From an uncultured Candidatus Pelagibacter sp. (GTDB lineage: Bacteria; Pseudomonadota; Alphaproteobacteria; Pelagibacterales; Pelagibacteraceae), in assembly GCA_905612465.1 (NCBI GenBank), contig CAJQSC010000018.1, positions 1 through 47,406 on the forward strand: a stretch of 47,406 nucleotides of DNA, given 5' to 3'. Every line of letters starts with the position of its first letter. Position 1 is the stretch's first letter. The notes beneath the pieces are model-generated. The model worked only from the letters and a program-made list of their open reading frames with translations. It ran no database searches and was not told where the DNA came from. A program made the translations under genes and the position numbers. Below are positions 41,915 through 47,406 of this stretch, piece by piece.

Positions 41915-42088
41915 TTCTATTAATGGTACCTTTAATTTTTATTCCACCACATATTGTTACTCATAAAGAACAAAAATAGGTTAAAACATGACCGAATCGT
42001 AGAGGAAAAAGTTCTCATTTACTCATTATACACTAATTAATTTAACATAATAAAAAACAATTCTGTATTAGTATTTTGTAGCAAAATT

Positions 42089-44050
42089 ATGAATAAAAAA
42101 TTGTGGGAAGCATCAACTGGCCAGAAAAAAAAATCTCTTTTATCGAGCTATGAGCAATTCATTTCAAAAAAATTCAAAAAAAGATTTAATCAAAAATATG
42201 ACAATATTTTAAAATGGAGCATTGAAAACCCAGGTAATTTTTGGAGTTCTATTTGGGATTTTTCTGAAATTAAAGGATTTAAGAGTAAAACTAAAATAAA
42301 AAAATCAAAAATATTTTATAAAAATAAATTTTTACCAAATTCAAAGTTAAACTTTGCTGAAAACTTACTTTCAAAAAATAATAAGAATAAAGCAATAACA
42401 TTCGTTAGCGAGAATGGTTTTCGAGAAGAAAGAAGTTGGTACGAACTAAACATTAATGTAAGTAAAATATCTAAATTTTTAAAAAGTATTAAAATCAAAA
42501 AAAAAGATAGGATTGCAGCATATATGCCCAATACTATTGAGACCGTTGAGGCATTTATAGCCTCCTCCTCTTTAGGAGCAATATGGTCCTCATGTTCACC
42601 AGATTTTGGTGTTAAAGGTGTGGTAGAACGTTTTTCACAAATCAGCCCTAAAGTTTTATTTGTAGTAGATAAATATTTTTATAATGGAAAAAAAATAAAT
42701 ATTTTAGAAAGAGTTCCACTAATTTTAAAAGAGATACCTTCCATTGAATATGTTGTCATTGTTAATTACCCAGGAGAAAAATACTTAGAAAATAAATATA
42801 CATCTAAAAAATCAAAAAAACTTAAATGGAGTGAGTTAATGAAACAAGAATCTGAAGCGATTCAATTTCCCAAATTTGATTTTGAGCAAGATCTTGCAAT
42901 CTTATATTCAAGCGGAACTACAGGAAAACCGAAGTGTATATGTCATAGGAGTGGAGGAGTTTTGCTTCAGCATAAAAAAGAGCACCAGCTTCATTGTGAT
43001 ATTAGAGAAGGTGATAATGTTTTTTATTTTACTACTTGTGGATGGATGATGTGGAACTGGCTGATAAGTGTCTTAGCATCAAAAGCATCTATCGTTTTAT
43101 TTGATGGATCACCAATGTATAAAAAAGATGATTTGTTACTAAAAATAGCTGAGAAAGAAAAAATTACTTTATTTGGTATTAGTGCAAAATATGTTGATGC
43201 TCTTCGTAAATCTAAGCCTACTTTAAAATATAAGTATAAATTATCAAAATTAAGAACAATTTGTTCTACTGGATCCCCATTATCAAATGATGGGTTTAAA
43301 TATATCTACGAGAACATAAAAAAAAATGTTCATTTATCCTCTATTTCTGGGGGTACTGATATTGTATCTTGTTTTGTCTTGGGAAATTTATACCAGCCGG
43401 TAATTCTAGGTGAAATACAAAATAAAGGTTTAGGTATGAACGTTGATGTTTTTAATGAAAAGGGTGAATCTTTAAAAAATAAAAAAGGAGAGCTAGTTTG
43501 TAAAAACCCTTTCCCATCAATGCCTTTAAAATTTTGGAATGATAAAGATGATATTAAATTTAAAAAAGCATATTTTAATAATTTCTTAAACACATGGTAT
43601 CACGGTGATTATGCAGAGATAAAGAAAGGTGGTGGTTTTATTATTCATGGTAGATCAGATACGACACTTAACCCTGGAGGAGTGAGACTTGGAACTGCTG
43701 AAATATACTCTGAGGTAGAAAAGTTTATAGAAATCAAGGAATCTATTGTTGTTGGTCAAGCATGGGATAATGATGTCAGAATTATTTTATTCATAGTTTT
43801 AAACGCCAAACACGTGTTCGATGAAGATTTATTAAAAAAAATTAAAATACAAATTAGAAAAAATGCATCTCCAAGACATGTTCCTTCTAAAATTATAGTA
43901 GTTGACGACATTCCAAGAACTAAAAATGGTAAAATAGTTGAACTAGCTGTAAAAAATACAATAGAAGGAAACGAAATTAAAAATAAAGAAGCGCTAGCAA
44001 ACCCCAGAGTTTTAGATCAATATAAAAATTTAAAGGAATTAAATTATTAA
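42089..44050 (+). CDS. aacS: AacS, acetoacetyl-CoA synthetase
   Basis: AacS activates acetoacetate with ATP and CoA. The 653-residue length and the signatures YSSGTTGKPKCICHRSGG, TTCGWMMWNWLISVLAS and LFDGSPMY are those of the acetoacetate branch of the ANL superfamily rather than acetyl-CoA synthetase. The C-terminal hinge GRSDTTLNPGGVRLGTAEIY and catalytic Lys in PRTKNGKIVE are intact. The stop is followed immediately by the aminotransferase ATG. It would allow use of acetoacetate from ketone bodies, or from leucine or butyrate breakdown. Confidence 0.94.
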   Translation: MNKKLWEASTGQKKKSLLSSYEQFISKKFKKRFNQKYDNILKWSIENPGNFWSSIWDFSEIKGFKSKTKIKKSKIFYKNKFLPNSKLNFAENLLSKNNKNKAITFVSENGFREERSWYELNINVSKISKFLKSIKIKKKDRIAAYMPNTIETVEAFIASSSLGAIWSSCSPDFGVKGVVERFSQISPKVLFVVDKYFYNGKKINILERVPLILKEIPSIEYVVIVNYPGEKYLENKYTSKKSKKLKWSELMKQESEAIQFPKFDFEQDLAILYSSGTTGKPKCICHRSGGVLLQHKKEHQLHCDIREGDNVFYFTTCGWMMWNWLISVLASKASIVLFDGSPMYKKDDLLLKIAEKEKITLFGISAKYVDALRKSKPTLKYKYKLSKLRTICSTGSPLSNDGFKYIYENIKKNVHLSSISGGTDIVSCFVLGNLYQPVILGEIQNKGLGMNVDVFNEKGESLKNKKGELVCKNPFPSMPLKFWNDKDDIKFKKAYFNNFLNTWYHGDYAEIKKGGGFIIHGRSDTTLNPGGVRLGTAEIYSEVEKFIEIKESIVVGQAWDNDVRIILFIVLNAKHVFDEDLLKKIKIQIRKNASPRHVPSKIIVVDDIPRTKNGKIVELAVKNTIEGNEIKNKEALANPRVLDQYKNLKELNY

Positions 44051-45277
44051 ATGTTAAAAGATATAGTTAAAGGTCTAGAACCATCCTCTACTTTAAAGAT
44101 TAATGAAATCTCTAAAAAGTTAGAAGATAAAGGCGAAAAAATATTTAAATTTGGATTTGGCCAATCTCCATTTCAAATACCAACTGATATTGTTAATGCG
44201 TTGAAAGATAATGCCTATCAAAATAAATATTTACCAATGCAAGGTCTTAATGAGCTTAGAGATGCTGTTGCAAAATATACATCAGTTAAAAAAGATTATA
44301 ATTACAGACCTGAAAATGTAATTATAGGTCCTGGCTCAAAAGAATTGATGTTTTTACTACACATTTTGTTTGATGGAGAAATAATATTGCCAGCACCAAG
44401 TTGGGTTTCTTATGCCCCACAAGCAATTCTTGGAAGAAATAAAATTCAATCAATTGAAACAAAAAGAGAAAACAATTGGTTTCCTACTGGATCTGAAATT
44501 GAGAAGGTTATTTTAAAGGATAAAAATAAAAATTACCTATTATTTTTGAATTCACCAAATAATCCATCTGGGCAGATTTGTAAAAATCTAGAAGAAATTA
44601 GTGAGATTGCTAAAAAATATAATCTTATTATTTTATCAGATGAAATTTATTCTGAGTTGAGTTTTGATGATGGGTTCAAATCTATTTCAAGTTTTTGTCC
44701 TGAAAAAACTATTATAAGCACTGGTTTAAGTAAATGGTGTGGTGCAGGTGGGTGGAGATTGGGTTATTTTGTAGTTCCAGACTCTTTAAATATTTTAAAA
44801 AATTCAATTAATGTTTTAGCTAGTGAAACTTTTTCTGCTGTCAGTGCGCCAATTCAATATGCTGCAATTACTGCTTATACAGGCGAACATAGCAAATATA
44901 TTGATAGTTCTAAAAATATTCTTAAAGCAGTTGGTAACTATGTTTATGAAAATCTCAAATCAAATAAGGTTTTAATTAATAAGCCTCAAGGTGGATTTTA
45001 TCTTATGCCAGAATTTTTAAATAAAAAATTTAAAACATCCTCAGAAATGTGTGACAATATTTTAAAGGAGACGGGTGTAGCGTTATTACCAGGATCAGAT
45101 TTTGGTTTTGATAAAAATAAAATGTTAGCAAGACTAAGCTTTACAGACTTTGATGGTCAAGAGTTTATGAAACAAACTCAAAATGGACAAACAATTGATA
45201 AGAACTTAATTTTAAAACTTGCTCCAAAAATAGTGGAGGGTGTTGATAAGTTAAAAAAATGGTCAACATCAACATAA
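44051..45277 (+). CDS. Class I/II PLP-dependent aminotransferase
   Basis: This 408-residue fold-type I enzyme has Asn in PNNPSGQI and Asp/Tyr in SDEIYSELSFDD. The PLP Lys is in STGLSKWCGAGGWRLG and the substrate-carboxylate Arg in ARLSFTDFDG. This is the aspartate/aromatic aminotransferase superfamily, but the amino-acid substrate is not readable. Its start is directly after the aacS stop, so the two are co-transcribed. Together they could work on a keto-acid pathway (inference). Confidence 0.88.
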   Translation: MLKDIVKGLEPSSTLKINEISKKLEDKGEKIFKFGFGQSPFQIPTDIVNALKDNAYQNKYLPMQGLNELRDAVAKYTSVKKDYNYRPENVIIGPGSKELMFLLHILFDGEIILPAPSWVSYAPQAILGRNKIQSIETKRENNWFPTGSEIEKVILKDKNKNYLLFLNSPNNPSGQICKNLEEISEIAKKYNLIILSDEIYSELSFDDGFKSISSFCPEKTIISTGLSKWCGAGGWRLGYFVVPDSLNILKNSINVLASETFSAVSAPIQYAAITAYTGEHSKYIDSSKNILKAVGNYVYENLKSNKVLINKPQGGFYLMPEFLNKKFKTSSEMCDNILKETGVALLPGSDFGFDKNKMLARLSFTDFDGQEFMKQTQNGQTIDKNLILKLAPKIVEGVDKLKKWSTST

Positions 45278-45349
45278 CTACCAGCTATACATACTCACTT
45301 AATTACTGTTAAATTTAATTAATAAAAATAACGATATAGAGGAGAGAAT

Positions 45350-46354
45350 ATGAAAAAAATAATAACATCTCTATCAAGTGCTCTACTAATTTTTGTTGCA
45401 TCTTTATCTTTTACTGGTGTTGCAAAATCTGCAGAGTTCTTCACGATAGGAACGGGTGGACCAACTGGAGTATATTTTCAAACTGGTAATGCAATTTGTA
45501 AAATGCTTCACAAATCAGCAATTGCTAAAGAACATGGAAGAAAAAAAGGTATAGATAAAGCTTACAGATGTACTGCGCCTTCAACAGGTGGATCAAACTA
45601 TAATATTGGTCAAATCGCAGCTGGCGAATTTCAATTTGGTGTGGCTCAGTCTGACTGGCAATATCATGCTGTAAATGGATCAAGCAAATGGGAAGGTAAA
45701 CAGTACAGTGATTTAAGAGCTGTATTCTCAGTACACAATGAACCTTTTCAAATTTGGGCAAGAAAAAAAGCAAAAGTAAAAGATTTTGCTGGGCTTAAAG
45801 GAAAAGTTGTAAACATTGGTAACGCTGGTTCGGGTCAAAGAGGAACTATGGAAGTACTTATGGATGCAAAGGGAGTTAACAATAGCTTCTTTAAATCAAC
45901 TACTGAATTAACTTCATCTGAACAAGTAAAAGCATTATGTGATGGTAAGATTGATGCTTTTGGTTACTCGGTAGGATTTCCAAATGGAGCTATGGAGAAT
46001 GCAGCTTCTTGTGGAGCAAAAGCTTTACCCATCAACTTAACAGGTCCTGAAGTTCAAGGACTAATTGATGGTGCTGCTTATTATGCTAAAGCTGTAATTC
46101 CTAAAGGAACTTACACAGGACAGAAAAAAGACGTAACTACTTTTGGTGTTAAAGCTACCGTAGTAACTTCGGCTAATGTTTCTGATGAGCTTGTATACCT
46201 AGTTGTTAAAGCTGTGATGGAAAATTTTGATGATTTCAAAAAACAACACCCTGCTTTTGCTTCTTTAAAAAAAGAAGACATGATAGCTGCTGGTTTGTCA
46301 GCTCCATTACACCCAGGTGCAATTAAATATTATAAAGAAGCTGGATTAATGTAA
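45350..46354 (+). CDS. TAXI-family TRAP transporter solute-binding protein
   Basis: This 334-residue periplasmic protein has a signal peptide (MKKIITSLSSALLIFVASLS, cleaved near AKSA-EFF). The TAXI family hallmarks are FTIGTGGPTGVYFQTGNAICKML near the mature start and CTAPSTGGSNYNIGQIAAGEFQFGVAQSD (segments described). INIGNAGSGQRGT-like VNIGNAGSGQRGT follows. TAXI proteins feed sodium-driven TRAP permeases, the start of which is encoded next. The ligand is unknown; characterised relatives bind amino acids or dicarboxylates. GAGGAG lies just before the ATG. Confidence 0.95.
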   Translation: MKKIITSLSSALLIFVASLSFTGVAKSAEFFTIGTGGPTGVYFQTGNAICKMLHKSAIAKEHGRKKGIDKAYRCTAPSTGGSNYNIGQIAAGEFQFGVAQSDWQYHAVNGSSKWEGKQYSDLRAVFSVHNEPFQIWARKKAKVKDFAGLKGKVVNIGNAGSGQRGTMEVLMDAKGVNNSFFKSTTELTSSEQVKALCDGKIDAFGYSVGFPNGAMENAASCGAKALPINLTGPEVQGLIDGAAYYAKAVIPKGTYTGQKKDVTTFGVKATVVTSANVSDELVYLVVKAVMENFDDFKKQHPAFASLKKEDMIAAGLSAPLHPGAIKYYKEAGLM

Positions 46355-46374
46355 TCCAACTACTTAATTAAATT

Positions 46375-46408
46375 AAAAGGCCTGATATATTTATCGGGCC
46401 TTTTTTTT
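46375..46408 (+). terminator. Terminator/attenuator between TAXI binding protein and permease
   Basis: AAAAGGCCTGATA pairs with TATCGGGCCTTTT (13 bp, one G-U) around TATT and is followed by further T. It is an intrinsic terminator placed inside the transporter operon. It probably allows more binding protein than permease to be made. Confidence 0.9.
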
Positions 46409-46430
46409 GTTATAGAGTATCTTTTTTAAT

Positions 46431-47406
46431 ATGAATCAAAATATTGATGATAAAGTAGAAAGTAAGATTAGTGAGGATTTATCTCCAACTAGAAATCTTA
46501 CTGGACTACATTTAAAAATTGTTGGAAGTATTGCAATAATTTGGTCATTATTCCAACTTTGGTATGCTTCTCCATTTCCTTTTATGTTTGATGTTGGAAT
46601 GTTTAGAGGACTTCCTGCTAGAGCTATTCATTTAGGTTTTGCTTTAATTCTAGCTTTTTTAATTTATCCAATTTCTAAAAGAAAAAAAATTTCTTTATTT
46701 GATATTCTAATTAGTTTTATTGCTGCATTTTGTTGTTTATATATTTATTTTTTTTATGACCAGCTAGTAGATAGAGGAGGAATTCTTTTAACTGTTACAA
46801 TTTGGGAAAAATTTAATTTACCAGTTGAGTTAATTATTGGAAGTTGTGGAATTTTAATATTAATCGAAGCAACAAGGAGAGTGTTTGGTTTACCATTAGT
46901 CATTATTGCAGTTTGTTTTTTACTCTTTTCATATTTTGGTAGATATGCACCAGAAATAATCTCTCATGGTGGACTTTCATTAAATAGATTGATTGGATTT
47001 CAGTGGTTTGATCAAGAAGCTATATTTGGAATTCCTATAGGTGTTTCTGTAGATTTCATTTTTTTATTTGTTTTATTTGGGGCGCTTCTAGAAACGGCTG
47101 GTGGAGGTAAATACTTTTTAGACCTAGCTTTTGCCATGGTTGGCAAAATGAGAGGAGGACCTGCAAAAGCAGCAATTTTAGGATCTGGAATGACTGGTTT
47201 AATATCAGGATCTTCAATTGCAAATACAGTTACAACTGGAACTTTTACAATTCCAATTATGAAAAAAACTGGTTTTTCTAAAGAAAAAGCTGGCGCTATA
47301 GAGGTGTCATCATCAGTTAATGGACAGTTAATGCCACCCGTAATGGGAGCTGCAGCATTTGTGATGGCAAGTTTTTTAGGAGTTACTTATTTTGAAGTTG
47401 TTAAAC
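46431..47406 (+). CDS. TRAP transporter permease, fused 4TM/12TM type (5' part)
   Basis: The frame from the ATG at 46431 runs to the window end without a stop (325 codons visible). A soluble N-terminal stretch (about 25 residues) is followed by many membrane helices. The DctM-type core signature GGPAKAAILGSGMTGLISGSS, IANTVTTGTFTIPIMKK and the SSVNGQLMPPVMGAAAF loop are those of fused TAXI-TRAP permeases. The rest of the gene lies outside the window. Start is 22 bases after the terminator T-tract. Confidence 0.93.
   Translation, partial: MNQNIDDKVESKISEDLSPTRNLTGLHLKIVGSIAIIWSLFQLWYASPFPFMFDVGMFRGLPARAIHLGFALILAFLIYPISKRKKISLFDILISFIAAFCCLYIYFFYDQLVDRGGILLTVTIWEKFNLPVELIIGSCGILILIEATRRVFGLPLVIIAVCFLLFSYFGRYAPEIISHGGLSLNRLIGFQWFDQEAIFGIPIGVSVDFIFLFVLFGALLETAGGGKYFLDLAFAMVGKMRGGPAKAAILGSGMTGLISGSSIANTVTTGTFTIPIMKKTGFSKEKAGAIEVSSSVNGQLMPPVMGAAAFVMASFLGVTYFEVVK

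Noticed and set aside
41915-42088. Regulatory or RNA element in the 174-base divergent gap between the helicase and aacS
   Set aside because: Only AT-rich sequence and a weak ACTAAT/ATTAGT pair were seen; no convincing box, hairpin or small gene.
1-47406. Mobile elements, prophage, CRISPR array or defence island
   Set aside because: No transposase, integrase, repeat-spacer array or phage gene is visible. The HNH protein belongs to a chromosomal family without mobile neighbours, and the TerB-like protein lacks other ter genes.

Overview
The window is strongly A+T-rich and almost wall-to-wall coding. Most genes overlap by 1-20 bases or sit a few bases apart. Protein content and gene order are those of a streamlined marine alphaproteobacterium, most likely SAR11/Pelagibacterales or a similarly reduced AT-rich relative. 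Supporting signs are an alphaproteobacterial Fur without the CxxC pairs, Irr divergent from fabA-fabB-fabI, dnaA beside rpsT, the helicase-fdxA-carD group, and a TAXI-type TRAP transporter. No insertion sequence, prophage, CRISPR array or clear foreign island was seen.

Layout. 1-6.2 kb (+): tsaB (cut by the window edge), a Fur-family regulator, miaB, phoH, ybeY, lnt and metK, a tightly overlapping RNA-modification and envelope operon. 6.2-12.9 kb (+): nusA-infB-rbfA-rpsO-pnp, preceded by a possible promoter plus terminator-like hairpin and closed by a strong terminator. 12.9-16.3 kb (-): a DUF4396-like membrane protein, a small lipoprotein, then fabI-fabB-fabA. 16.4-19.3 kb (+): irr, then rubrerythrin, a GlpC-like Fe-S protein and a DUF3501 protein. 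Irr-type (ICE) boxes lie in front of irr/fabA and in front of rubrerythrin. 19.3-24.4 kb (-): SH3-domain protein, MoeB/ThiF-type E1 enzyme, dut, coaBC, ubiB, ubiE.

24.5-28.5 kb (+): mutM, rpsT, a 351-base noncoding stretch with direct repeats and DnaA-box-like sites, dnaA, dnaN. 28.5-31.9 kb (-): plsC, lysA, a 38-residue LptM-like lipoprotein and argH. 32-34 kb: TlpA-like thioredoxin (+), HIG1-like protein (-), a carboxylesterase and an HNH nuclease (+). 34-35.6 kb (-): coq7, dsbB and a YqaA/DedA-like protein. 35.7-37.5 kb (+): tRNA-Leu(CAA), then an acyl-CoA ligase whose start codon is 7 bases past the tRNA CCA end. 37.6-37.8 kb: a 29-residue Lys/Ala-only-style mini-gene with its own promoter, 5' hairpin and terminator. 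37.8-41.9 kb (-): a CarD protein with a long Lys-rich N-terminal tail, fdxA, a TerB-like protein and a Suv3-like helicase. 42.1-47.4 kb (+): acetoacetyl-CoA synthetase, an aminotransferase, a TAXI solute-binding protein and the start of its TRAP permease.

Most of the window is housekeeping. The parts most worth following are: the Lys-rich mini-protein next to a Lys-tailed CarD; the Irr-box-controlled rubrerythrin/Fe-S/DUF3501 module; the tRNA-to-mRNA junction at 35.76 kb; the hairpin in front of nusA; the rpsT-dnaA spacer; and several genes missing from otherwise conserved operons (trmB, rimP, ylxR, truB, and the S4 protein of the helicase-fdxA-carD group).
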